Shown: positions 1 to 6,481, counted from the stretch's first letter. The stretch is DNA of 10,773 nucleotides from Candidatus Aenigmatarchaeota archaeon (GCA_030672885.1 DAOVFN010000013.1:1-10773); one strand, 5' to 3'. The notes: generated by a model from the letters alone, not told the origin. Made by a program: numbers and translations.

Positions 1-1
1 G

Positions 2-841
2 GTCAAGGGACTGCTCAATCCTGTCCAGGCCCTGGAGAAGGTTGGTTTCCTTATACACATGCACTGCAGCGGCGTAACCATGGAGAGGGCAGGGGAACGG
101 GTGTGCGTCCAAGGCATGTCCGGAGTCCCTGAGCAGTTCTCGGAGGCTGTCCTGAAGAGGTGGGACCCGAAACCGCAGAGGGGCTGCTTCAATGTATTCA
201 TGATTCACCAGTCCATCTCACCGTTCATGTACGCGCCTCATCTGCTGCCCCTGGAGAAGCTTCCCAGGGGATTCGACCTCTATGTGCTTGGCCATATACA
301 TGAGAGCAGAAAATCCAGCTACTCGGGCTCCCCGTTGATAATACCCGGCTCCCTTGTGACCACCCAGCTCACCAAAGAGGCCGCCGCTCCCAAGGGGTTC
401 TGGATATTCGATACCGGAACGAGCGATGCCGCGTTCATTCCGCTGGAATGCCAGAGAAGGGTATATTATCTCAGACCTGAGAACTCCCAAAAAGAGCTCG
501 AGGCAGAAATCGAGAAGCTTCTTGAGCACCCACACGCAAAGAAGCCCCTGGTGCGCATAAAGGGAAAGGGACTCGACACTTCGGTGCTGAACTCGATGTT
601 CGGTGACAGGGCCATACTCTCTGTCAGGCAGGACACCGAGAAGGAACAGCCCAAGGCAGTGAGCATAAAGGAGCACACGCTATCTGTCCAGGAACTCGGA
701 AGGAAGCTGCTCAGGCAGAACCTGGAGAAAGCCGGGCTCGATCAGGAGCTGTTCGAGGGAGTATTCGACCTGTTCGTGCATGGCAAACCCGAGGAGGCGT
801 TAAGGTTATTAAGCCCGGAGAGGCAACATATATCAAGGTGA
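2..841 (+). CDS. mre11: Mre11-like DNA double-strand-break repair nuclease, 3' part only
   Basis: The reading frame is open from base 2, so the gene starts before the window and about 279 C-terminal residues are visible. The first residues (Leu-Asn-Pro-Val-Gln-Ala-Leu-Glu-Lys) fit the segment of Mre11 after the first metal-binding motifs. Two late metallophosphoesterase motifs are seen: Met-Ile-His-Gln-Ser near base 203 and Gly-His-Ile-His near bases 290-301, which supply metal-binding histidines. A Gly-Ser-x-x-x-x-x-Pro-Gly-Ser segment follows, then a charged C-terminal region likely to be the capping and Rad50-contact part. In archaea Mre11 works with Rad50 as a Mn-dependent exo/endonuclease at DNA ends. 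No rad50 is visible downstream, where gatC follows after 6 nt. The N-terminal catalytic Asp and Asn motifs lie outside the window. Confidence in the family is good. Confidence 0.85.
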   Translation, partial: VKGLLNPVQALEKVGFLIHMHCSGVTMERAGERVCVQGMSGVPEQFSEAVLKRWDPKPQRGCFNVFMIHQSISPFMYAPHLLPLEKLPRGFDLYVLGHIHESRKSSYSGSPLIIPGSLVTTQLTKEAAAPKGFWIFDTGTSDAAFIPLECQRRVYYLRPENSQKELEAEIEKLLEHPHAKKPLVRIKGKGLDTSVLNSMFGDRAILSVRQDTEKEQPKAVSIKEHTLSVQELGRKLLRQNLEKAGLDQELFEGVFDLFVHGKPEEALRLLSPERQHISR

Positions 842-847
842 GTGGCC

Positions 848-1132
848 ATGCCAGTGGACAAGAAAACCATCAGGAAGGTAGCCGGGCTGGCCAGGCTCGA
901 GCTGACGGAAAAGGAACTGGCCAGATTCTCAAGGGATGTGGATGAGATTCTCTCGGCGTTCAGGACGCTGCAGAGGATTCCAACAGACGGAGTGAAACCC
1001 ACTTTCCAGCCAACAGACATAAAGAACATCCTCAGGGACGACATCGTGAAGCCCGGCATCCCCAGAGAGAGGGCGCTCAGGAACATCAGAAACACAGAGG
1101 ATGGCTACATCAGGGGCCCCAGGGTAATATAG
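848..1132 (+). CDS. gatC: GatC subunit of Asp/Glu-tRNA amidotransferase
   Basis: This 94-residue protein matches GatC in size and pattern: an N-terminal helix with Val-Ala-Gly-Leu-Ala-Arg-Leu-Glu-Leu-Thr-Glu-Lys-Glu, then an Asp-Glu-Ile-Leu helix, then a Pro-x-Asp-Gly-Val-Lys-Pro-Thr segment and a C-terminal tail. GatC is the small linker that wraps GatA and helps hold the GatCAB complex, which converts Asp-tRNAAsn and Glu-tRNAGln to the amide forms. I chose ATG 848 over GTG 842 because AGGTGA at 836-841 sits 6 nt before it; GTG 842 would overlap that ribosome-binding site and add only two residues. The gene follows mre11 almost without a gap, so the two are probably cotranscribed. No gatA or gatB is in the window, so its partners must be elsewhere. 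Confidence 0.85.
   Translation: MPVDKKTIRKVAGLARLELTEKELARFSRDVDEILSAFRTLQRIPTDGVKPTFQPTDIKNILRDDIVKPGIPRERALRNIRNTEDGYIRGPRVI
1125..1131 (+). promoter_or_regulatory. Possible TATA box for the archaeosortase-like gene
   Basis: TAATATA overlaps the last codons of gatC and is centred about 28 nt before the ATG at 1156. That spacing fits a leaderless archaeal transcript, and no Shine-Dalgarno sequence precedes 1156. This is positional evidence only. Confidence 0.35.
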
Positions 1133-1155
1133 ACCATTGCAGCGCCCTTTGGCAT

Positions 1156-1749
1156 ATGCATGAAATAAGATTGTTATTGCTGCATGGCCAATACTATGTT
1201 ATGAGAGAGGCACTCCTGTCATGGAAGCGCAGATTAACGCCCCGGCAGGTCAGACTCTGGGACGTGCTGGAATTCCTGCTGAGGGTGTGCATATTATCGA
1301 TTCCACTATACCTTGTCATATGGCTTGGCGTGGACCTCTATCCGCTCCAGCTCGCTGCGGCATCACAATCCGCCTGGCTCCTCCAGGCAATGGGCTATCA
1401 TGCAGCCCTGGACGGGACAGGCCTGACCGTCAACGGATTCGGGTTCTTCATAATCCCTGACTGCACAGGCTGGAAGAGCATGACATTCCTTGCCGCGCTG
1501 GTGTTCGCTACACCGGGCATATCCATAAGAAAGAGGATTGCAGGTGTGGCCCTGGGTGTGGCTGTGGTGTGGCTGGGCAACATTGCCAGGATAGCCGGGG
1601 TGGTCGTGGCCCAGGGAGCATGGGGAACGGATGCTGCCCTTGCCATCCATGACTGGCTATTCCAGCTCGGCCTTGCGTGCCTTGTCCTCGGGATATGGAC
1701 CATATGGCTGCTCTGGGCAAAGAACAAACTCAGTCATGTCTTTTCATGA
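1156..1749 (+). CDS. Exosortase/archaeosortase-family membrane transpeptidase
   Basis: This 197-residue polytopic membrane protein carries the signature residues of the exosortase/archaeosortase superfamily: Cys103 in Pro-Asp-Cys-Thr-Gly-Trp-Lys-Ser, Arg145 in Gly-Asn-Ile-Ala-Arg-Ile, and His165 in Ile-His-Asp-Trp-Leu-Phe. These are the predicted catalytic Cys-Arg-His set. Hydrophobic segments lie at about 38-58, 64-80, 95-120, 127-152 and 166-188. Family members cut a C-terminal sorting signal (such as PEF- or PGF-CTERM) from surface proteins and are thought to transfer them to a lipid anchor. No protein with such a C-terminal tripartite signal is in the window, so the substrate is unknown. 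ATG 1201 (Met16) is an alternative start that would remove a short N-terminal extension; neither start has a clear ribosome-binding site. Its 3' end overlaps the convergent Nudix gene by 20 bp. Confidence 0.82.
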   Translation: MHEIRLLLLHGQYYVMREALLSWKRRLTPRQVRLWDVLEFLLRVCILSIPLYLVIWLGVDLYPLQLAAASQSAWLLQAMGYHAALDGTGLTVNGFGFFIIPDCTGWKSMTFLAALVFATPGISIRKRIAGVALGVAVVWLGNIARIAGVVVAQGAWGTDAALAIHDWLFQLGLACLVLGIWTIWLLWAKNKLSHVFS

Positions 1750-2197
1750 GCTTTCCCGTGTCAGCGATAATCCTGGCGTGGTCAAACCCCATCCTGTCGG
1801 GAAGCCCGTCCAGTGGAAACCACCCTATCTCCGTGGCCTCACTGGACTTCCTCAGCCTGCCTCCAACAGGCCTGCAGAGGAACGCCATGCTCACGGCATG
1901 CTTCTCGGGATCCCTTCTAGGGTCATCATAGAAACCGACCATCCTGATTATCCTGACTTCGAGGCCGGTCTCTTCCTTGGCCTCCCTGACACATGCGCCC
2001 CAGGTGTCCTCTTCGCTTTCAACCCTGCCGCCGGGAAGCACCCAGGAGTTCTTGAACATACCGAATGACCTCTTCTGGAGCAGGACCTCATTGCCCCTGA
2101 TTATGACAGAGTCCACTGTGGTTATCCTGTATCCATGAGTGGGCTTTGCCATGTCCCTAAGGCTGGTTATGTTGATTTTCAGGGGCTCAGGAACCAT
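1730..2197 (-). CDS. Nudix hydrolase
   Basis: This 155-residue protein has a complete Nudix box, G-x5-E-x7-REUxEExGU, at about residues 57-79, with Arg-Glu-Ala-Lys-Glu-Glu-Thr-Gly-Leu as its core; the glutamates bind the catalytic metals. Upstream there is a typical Leu-Pro-Gly-Gly entry, and strands on both sides fit one complete Nudix fold. Nudix enzymes hydrolyse a nucleoside diphosphate linked to another group; the substrate cannot be told from this sequence. The start at 2197 overlaps the end of aIF5B by 11 nt, and a strong GGAGGAGA ribosome-binding site lies inside the aIF5B end, so translation is probably coupled. Met16 (base 2152) is an alternative start close to where the conserved domain begins. 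Confidence 0.9.
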   Translation of the reverse strand: MVPEPLKINITSLRDMAKPTHGYRITTVDSVIIRGNEVLLQKRSFGMFKNSWVLPGGRVESEEDTWGACVREAKEETGLEVRIIRMVGFYDDPRRDPEKHAVSMAFLCRPVGGRLRKSSEATEIGWFPLDGLPDRMGFDHARIIADTGKLMKRHD

Positions 2198-3959
2198 GCT
2201 CCATCTCCTCCAGGAGCTCGAGCTCGTCGCCCCTTATCTTTGATTTGAGCTTCATCAGTATCTCCCTGTCTTTTTTGCTCACTATCGCATCGAGCTCGTC
2301 GCCCTCCTCGACGTCCTTGCCCACGACAACGCCCGGCATGGACAGCGCCACCCTCTCCCCTACGTCGGCCTTCCTGAGGTTCTCTCCCCTGGACTGTATC
2401 TCCTTGACCTCGCCCGGCAACACCTCTGTGTCCTGGCCTCTCTTGGAGAGTCTGACGCCGGGCTTTATTATCCCCTTGATGACATCGACACCGAACACGG
2501 CTGGCTTGCTCTGCCTGAAGACATATCCCGGCAGGAGCCTCACCCTGGCGGGCCTGCTCACACCGGCCAGGAGTTTGTCCTCTTCCCTGAGCTTCCTGTC
2601 ATGACTCCACTTCTGGTGCTCCTCAACGAGGCGATAAATCACATCCGAAGAGAACACCTTGACTGAATTGTCCTCTGCAAGCTTCACTATATCCTGGGGA
2701 ATCCTGACCCCGAAGGCAAATATCATGGGCTCGTCCAGTGTCCTGATTTCGGCTATGTCGCTCTTTGTCACGTCACCCACGCTTGCCTTCCTCACACTGA
2801 GGCCCGCGTCCCTGAGTGTCTTTATCAGGGCCTCTAGGCTTCCTAGGGTATCGGCCTTGAGCATGACACCATCCTGGCCGGTCTCTATCTCGACCTCAGA
2901 CATCTCGCTCCTTACCTCTGCGGCAGCTCTCTCAATGTCCCTCTCGTTCCTCACTGCCCTGAGGGGAGAGCCTGCGACAGCCCTCCCGAGTCCGGGCGCA
3001 GATATCTTGATTCCAGCAGCGGCCTGAACAAATGGTATGCTCTTGAAGTCCTTCTCTCCACTGAGTTCACTGAGCGGCCGGGGCGTCAGAAGGGCCCTGA
3101 CCCTGGTGACAGCAACGTCCTCTCCGCCTATCACGAGCGTGTCGCCGCGCTCTATCTCGCCATCATAGAGCACGACATCAATAGTTGTCCCGAGGCCTCT
3201 GTATTCCTTGACCTCGAGCACCGTCCCCTTGCCCCAGCCCGGAGTCAGCTCAAGCCTCTTCTTCAGGTACCTCTGGGCAATGCCCCCCAGCATCATGAGG
3301 AGATCAGCTATGCCCTCGCTGGACATGCTCGAGACCGGCACGACTGCGACCTGTTTCGTGAAGTCCTGGACCCTGTCAAACCTCTCTGCAGGGAAGCCCC
3401 TCTCTCCCAGCTGGCCTATCAGATAATAGAGCTTGTTATCCAGCTCCTCCCTGGTCCGATCCGGCTGGTTCTCATATGACTCAGAGAAGCACGAGCCAGG
3501 CGAGGGCGACCAGCCCACTATCCTGTCTATCTTGGTCGCGGCGACCACAAAGGGCGTGCCGAACTGCTTCAGGTAGTTCAGGCTCTCCTCTGTCTGGGGC
3601 TTGAACCCTTCATTGATGTCAATGACAAGCACCGCCAGGTCTGCGATGGCTCCGCCCCGCTTCCTCAGGGTAGTGAATGCCTCGTGCCCCGGGGAATCAA
3701 TGGCCAGTATGCCAGGAATCGAGAGCTCTATGCCGAGCTTGTCAAGCATGGCTCCGCACTTCTCTAATATGACGCCCCTTGGGATGTACGATGCCGAGAT
3801 GTGCTGGGTTATGAGACCCGGTTCAGTCTTGGTGACAGCGGTCTCCCTGATATTATCCAGAAGTGATGTCTTTCCGTGGTCAACGTTTCCGGTCGGATGT
3901 CACAAAGACAACCAATGCCCGAGCATGACCACGATTGGAGAGCGTATGTTCTTTTTCAT
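2187..3959 (-). CDS. infB: Archaeal translation initiation factor aIF5B, interrupted by a 30-nt candidate intron
   Basis: aIF5B is the ribosome-dependent GTPase that promotes subunit joining. Proposed coding parts are 3959-3915 and 3884-2187, giving 580 residues, the normal size for the archaeal factor. The ATG at 3959 begins the typical N-terminus Met-Lys-Lys-Asn-Ile-Arg-Ser-Pro-Ile-Val-Val, with a GGGGTGG ribosome-binding site at 3965-3971. After splicing, G1 is Gly-His-Val-Asp-His-Gly-Lys-Thr (14-21), G3 is Asp-Ser-Pro-Gly-His (78-82) and G4 is Thr-Lys-Ile-Asp (132-135). Beta-barrel domain II, domain III and C-terminal domain IV follow without interruption. Unspliced, the frame stops at TGA 3902-3900 after 19 codons. 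The first Met after that, at 3749, would remove G1 and the switch 1 region and so cannot give a working GTPase. The rest of the gene is intact, which argues against decay. The Nudix gene overlaps its 3' end. Confidence 0.9.
3885..3914 (-). other. Candidate 30-nt archaeal mRNA intron in aIF5B (bulge-helix-bulge-like)
   Basis: Seen: 30 nt with an in-frame TGA separate Leu-Gly-His from Val-Asp-His-Gly-Lys-Thr, and removing them restores the G1 motif. Manual fold of the transcript: an 8-bp outer helix of exon sequence (3933-3926 with 3882-3875); a helix of 3922-3917 with 3894-3889 (one G-A mismatch, one U-G pair); a 3-nt bulge AUU at 3916-3914; an inner helix 3913-3907 with 3901-3895 (one U-U mismatch); and a 5-nt loop. 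The 5' cut after the second bulge base falls between 3915 and 3914. The 3' cut falls in the unpaired AAACGU between 3885 and 3884. Cuts one or two bases to the left also give the same protein (His codon CAC). The 3' bulge is longer than the standard three bases, so this is a relaxed form. Confidence 0.75.
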
Positions 3960-4021
3960 TGCAACCACCCCGACAGCCACGTGCCATGTCTTTTCTGTGA
4001 ACAGCAACGTGAGCTGGCTGC

Positions 4022-4038
4022 TTTATATGGCCGGCCAT
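4022..4038 (-). promoter_or_regulatory. aIF5B promoter: TATA box with overlapping 12-bp palindrome
   Basis: On the minus strand CATATAAAG covers about 4029-4021, roughly 65 nt before the aIF5B start, leaving a leader of about 40 nt that contains the ribosome-binding site. A perfect 12-bp palindrome, ATGGCCGGCCAT, occupies 4027-4038. It overlaps the upstream edge of the TATA box where the BRE would be, and could be an operator. Direction and function are inferred from position. Confidence 0.5.
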
Positions 4039-4057
4039 GTTTGTGAACCACCCCACC

Positions 4058-4297
4058 CTAAACCCTGACGGGTTCTGAGGAAGGGGCTTCCTGCTTCCAC
4101 GACCAAACTTGCTCATGAATGCCCATGAGCAGAGGTCCAATCTCCACAGGCGCAGATTCGGGCGGTTCCCGCCCTAATGCCCGGTTCAGTATCTCAAGCA
4201 TGGAGTTGTAAACAAGTCTGCACTTGTTCAGCGTCCGCAGCATATTCTCCTGGTTCTGCCGTGATGGACACATCCTGAATTTGTGCGTCCTTTGCAT
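4058..4297 (-). pseudogene. tnpB: Truncated TnpB (IS200/IS605 OrfB) N-terminal fragment
   Basis: The first half of this 79-residue frame matches the N-terminus of TnpB transposon proteins: Met-Gln-Arg-Thr-His-Lys-Phe-Arg-Met-Cys-Pro-Ser, then Leu-Asn-Lys-Cys-Arg-Leu-Val-Tyr-Asn-Ser-Met-Leu-Glu. In full proteins this leads to the central helical region, a RuvC-like nuclease with three acidic residues, and a zinc ribbon. All of these are missing; the frame stops at 4058, where full TnpB has some 350-400 residues. The start at 4297 has a good AGGAG ribosome-binding site 6 nt upstream, so the 5' end is well preserved. TnpB is an RNA-guided nuclease encoded by these elements; this remnant cannot be active. 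It ends about 20 bp from the aIF5B promoter, so an old insertion and deletion probably shaped that region. Confidence 0.75.
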
Positions 4298-4331
4298 CTG
4301 TATCTCCTGCTCAAGAAACTGCTCATTGTTT

Positions 4332-4390
4332 CTGGTCAGGCCAGTTATCTTTGCTGAATCCTGTTTAGGATTGCATGAAGGTACATATAA
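4332..4390 (-). repeat. Possible left-end hairpins and promoter of the tnpB remnant
   Basis: Two small hairpins sit in the leader of the tnpB remnant: CTGG/CCAG at 4332-4344 (5-nt loop) and AATCC/GGATT at 4357-4372 (6-nt loop). A minus-strand TTATAT at 4390-4385 lies about 28 nt before the predicted transcript start. IS200/IS605 elements carry subterminal hairpins, so these could be remains of the left end, but the stems are short. Confidence 0.3.
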
Positions 4391-4496
4391 GCTTATGGCT
4401 ATGACATTTCCGTTATGCTGCATGGTTCTGGTTTGCTGCTGGAATCTGCTCCAACCGGCTGTTTTGTGCGATTCATCCGCCACCAAATCTGTGTGA

Positions 4497-4518
4497 ACCG
4501 CTCAGGTTTGGAAGCGGT
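4497..4518. repeat. 6-bp inverted repeat
   Basis: ACCGCT at 4497-4502 pairs with AGCGGT at 4513-4518 across a 10-nt loop. It lies upstream of the AT-rich ABC promoter. It could be an operator half-site pair or part of an old element end; no T-tract follows it. Confidence 0.3.
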
Positions 4519-4560
4519 CTTCTCGCACTTAAAGATAAAAAATTAAAATGCTTTTCCGCT

Positions 4561-4568
4561 AATTAATA
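4561..4568 (+). promoter_or_regulatory. TATA box of the ABC exporter operon
   Basis: AATTAATA is centred about 25 nt before the ATG at 4590, with an AT-rich tract just upstream (4530-4550). There is no ribosome-binding site before 4590, so the transcript is probably leaderless. Confidence 0.5.
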
Positions 4569-4589
4569 GTCTGCCCCAACATTATACAT

Positions 4590-5558
4590 ATGCACGCAAT
4601 AGAGGTCTCTGGGATAAGGAAGGTGTTCGGTGAGGGCAGCCATGCCACATGGGCGCTCAGCGGCATAGACCTCAGGATAAGGAAGGGCCAGGCCTTTGGC
4701 CTTCTCGGCCCGAACGGGGCAGGCAAGACCACCCTTATATACATACTCTCCACGCTGCTCACCCCGACATCAGGAAGGGGCAGGATCCTGGGATACGACA
4801 TCATCAGGGACCCTGATGAAGTCAAGAAGAGGACAGGGGTGTGCATGGGAGGAACATATTTCTACTGGGACCTGAGACCCAGGGAGATACTCAACTACTT
4901 CGGAAGGCTCTATGGTCTTGATTCTTCCACGAGAAAGAGGAACATAGACAGCCTTATGAAAAGGCTTGGCATACACAGATTCGAGAACAAGGAGTTCGGC
5001 CTGCTCTCCACTGGCATGCGGCAGAAAGTGGCTGTTGCCAAGTCTCTCCTGAACGACCCTGAAGTGCTTTTCTTGGACGAGCCGACCGCAGGGCTCGATG
5101 TCGGAGTGGCGCTGGAAGTCAGGAACTTCATAATGGACCTCATCCAGGAAAGGGACATGACAGTCATCCTAACATCCCACCATCTTGGGGAAGTGGAGCA
5201 GATGTGCAGGAGGATTGCCATAATAAACCAGGGCAGATTCGTGGAGGAGGGCATGATAAAGGACATCAGGGACAGCCTGAGTATTCCTGACGTGATACGC
5301 CTCTGCCTTGAGAAATACACAAACCTGGAATTCCTGGAGAGGATTCCGGGCGTCATCCACTACGGCGTAAGCGACGGGCTGTTCATAACAGTGGATTCCG
5401 GCAGGGACACGATAGCCCCCGTCCTTGCCGCCCTCAAGAGGAGGCGCATTGCAGTAAAGGACGTGGAGATAAGGAAGCCGAGTCTTGAAGAGGTGTTCCT
5501 CACTGTGGTGGGAAGGAAAAGCACGATTCCCAGAAAATCCGAGGAGGGTGCAAGATGA
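4590..5558 (+). CDS. ABC transporter ATP-binding protein, DrrA/ABC-2 exporter type
   Basis: This 322-residue cytoplasmic ATPase drives the partner permease encoded next to it. Walker A is Gly-Pro-Asn-Gly-Ala-Gly-Lys-Thr-Thr (40-48), the signature is Leu-Ser-Thr-Gly-Met-Arg-Gln-Lys (139-146), Walker B is Val-Leu-Phe-Leu-Asp-Glu-Pro (159-165) followed by Gly-Leu-Asp, and the H-loop is Ser-His-His (196-198). A C-terminal extension from about 220 ends in Pro-Ser-Leu-Glu-Glu-Val-Phe-Leu, typical of the drug/polysaccharide exporter branch of ABC-2 ATPases. The usual Q-loop glutamine is not evident: the segment near residues 83-93 reads Gly-Val-Cys-Met-Gly-Gly-Thr-Tyr. The stop overlaps the permease start as ATGA, so the two are translationally coupled. 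The cargo cannot be predicted. Confidence 0.92.
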   Translation: MHAIEVSGIRKVFGEGSHATWALSGIDLRIRKGQAFGLLGPNGAGKTTLIYILSTLLTPTSGRGRILGYDIIRDPDEVKKRTGVCMGGTYFYWDLRPREILNYFGRLYGLDSSTRKRNIDSLMKRLGIHRFENKEFGLLSTGMRQKVAVAKSLLNDPEVLFLDEPTAGLDVGVALEVRNFIMDLIQERDMTVILTSHHLGEVEQMCRRIAIINQGRFVEEGMIKDIRDSLSIPDVIRLCLEKYTNLEFLERIPGVIHYGVSDGLFITVDSGRDTIAPVLAALKRRRIAVKDVEIRKPSLEEVFLTVVGRKSTIPRKSEEGAR

Positions 5559-6334
5559 TTAGGGAAGCAAGCGCCCACTTCTACAAGCAGTGGAAGATAA
5601 TGAGCAGGAGACCCGGTGAGATGGCATGGATAGCTGTGCATCCGCTCATAAGCATACTCTCTCTGGGAATACTGGCCTATTTCGTGAGCACAGGGGGTGC
5701 GAGCCCGGAGACCATGCTATTCGTGCTGGCCGGCGTGATTGTATGGAACATTTATGATGCCTCCCAGAGAGCCATATCATACGGGATAACCCTTGACATA
5801 TGGAGCAACTGCCTCAAGCACACCTTCACAGGGAGCTCCAGCCTCCCGGGATTTGTTCTGGGCAATGCCCTCTACGGCCTCTTCAGCATGATATCGATTA
5901 CACTGGTTACAGGGATTCTCGCCATAGCACTGTTCGGCTTCAATATATTCATGGCAGGATTCTATCTGGTAAATTTCCTCTTTGTGTTCATCTTTGCCGC
6001 GGGGATGGGGCTTGTGATAAACTCCCTCATGGTCGTCAAGGGCGAGAAGTACATGTCCCTGATGTGGATACTCACAGGAGTCATAATGATATTCTCAGGG
6101 GTATACTATCCTATAGAGATTCTGCCCGGCCCTGTCCAGGCTGTTTCCCTCGCGGTTCCGGCCACGCATTCCATAATCTCCCTCAGGGCCTCTCTCGGGT
6201 TCTCCCCAGAAATTGCAGGCACCGAACTCCTCATTGGGGCAGCCCTCTCCCTGGCATATTTCGCCTTCGGGGCCCTGCTCTTCAGGTGGGCCATAAAGAG
6301 GAGCAAGATAACGGGCATGCTCACCAGGTACTGA
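5555..6334 (+). CDS. ABC-2 type transporter permease
   Basis: This 259-residue membrane protein has about six hydrophobic segments (near 24-45, 52-70, 100-128, 132-157, 167-190 and 218-246), the layout of ABC-2 family permeases. Before the last helix lies the typical Tyr-Tyr-Pro-Ile-Glu-Ile-Leu-Pro region followed by Ala-Val-Pro-Ala-Thr-His. It should form a dimer in the cell membrane, powered by the ATPase encoded just upstream; the genes overlap by 4 nt (ATGA). A GGAGGGTG ribosome-binding site precedes the start at 5555. Export of a lipid, drug or glycan is plausible from the family, but the substrate is unknown. The gene ends 188 nt before the carA ATG. Confidence 0.88.
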   Translation: MIREASAHFYKQWKIMSRRPGEMAWIAVHPLISILSLGILAYFVSTGGASPETMLFVLAGVIVWNIYDASQRAISYGITLDIWSNCLKHTFTGSSSLPGFVLGNALYGLFSMISITLVTGILAIALFGFNIFMAGFYLVNFLFVFIFAAGMGLVINSLMVVKGEKYMSLMWILTGVIMIFSGVYYPIEILPGPVQAVSLAVPATHSIISLRASLGFSPEIAGTELLIGAALSLAYFAFGALLFRWAIKRSKITGMLTRY

Positions 6335-6348
6335 GGTGCGAGCAAGCC

Positions 6349-6376
6349 TTATATCCACCTGGGTTAGATAACCCAG
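6349..6376 (+). promoter_or_regulatory. Upstream TATA box and 18-bp palindromic operator candidate
   Basis: TTATAT at 6349-6354 is followed by the perfect palindrome CTGGGTTAGATAACCCAG at 6359-6376. The palindrome lies between the TATA box and the predicted transcript start near 6378, a classic place for an archaeal repressor to block transcription. In RNA it would be a 7-bp stem with a 4-nt loop, so a terminator-like role for the ABC operon is also possible. If it is a promoter, carA would have a leader of about 145 nt. Confidence 0.5.
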
Positions 6377-6385
6377 ACATCCGCC

Positions 6386-6439
6386 CCCAGCCGACATGCT
6401 GGGCAATGCGATAATCTTTGCCGCTATACTGTTTATAGC
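6386..6439 (+). repeat. Two further hairpins in the carA upstream region
   Basis: CCCAGC at 6386-6391 pairs with GCTGGG at 6398-6403 (6-nt loop), and GCTATA at 6423-6428 pairs with TATAGC at 6434-6439 (5-nt loop). With the palindrome at 6359-6376 this makes three stem-loops in about 80 nt. They may form a structured leader of carA or a small RNA. I recognise no known riboswitch. Confidence 0.4.
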
Positions 6440-6481
6440 AGCTGATGCATGTAAGGGCGGCCTGTTCACTGACCGGCCTTC

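Larger units (their letters stand above)
4298..4589. other. Non-coding region between the tnpB remnant and the ABC exporter genes
   Basis: I find no convincing gene here. The minus-strand frame that runs on from the tnpB remnant up to 4486 looks like untranslated sequence. Small inverted repeats lie at 4332-4344, 4357-4372 and 4497-4518. The last 80 bases are AT-rich and hold the promoter of the ABC genes. No tRNA-like T-arm consensus was seen on either strand. Confidence 0.5.

Noticed and set aside
1631..2068. Plus-strand 145-residue frame across the Nudix gene
   Set aside because: It is antisense to a clear Nudix hydrolase with a complete catalytic box and shows no domain of its own.
3885..3914. 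Intein or intein remnant in aIF5B
   Set aside because: GTPase and P-loop motifs are common intein sites, but 30 nt with an in-frame TGA cannot encode a protein-splicing domain, and no intein block residues are present.
3880..4140. Minus-strand 86-residue frame overlapping the aIF5B 5' end
   Set aside because: It is out of frame with aIF5B, spans its promoter, and has no recognisable domain; it is a by-product of open frames in GC-rich sequence.
4400..4530. Possible tRNA or small RNA gene
   Set aside because: No T-loop consensus, acceptor stem or cloverleaf could be found on either strand; only one 6-bp inverted repeat is present.
6439..6476. C/D box small RNA
   Set aside because: There is a CTGATGC and a later CTGA, but the first is a poor box C match and no internal D' and C' boxes were seen.
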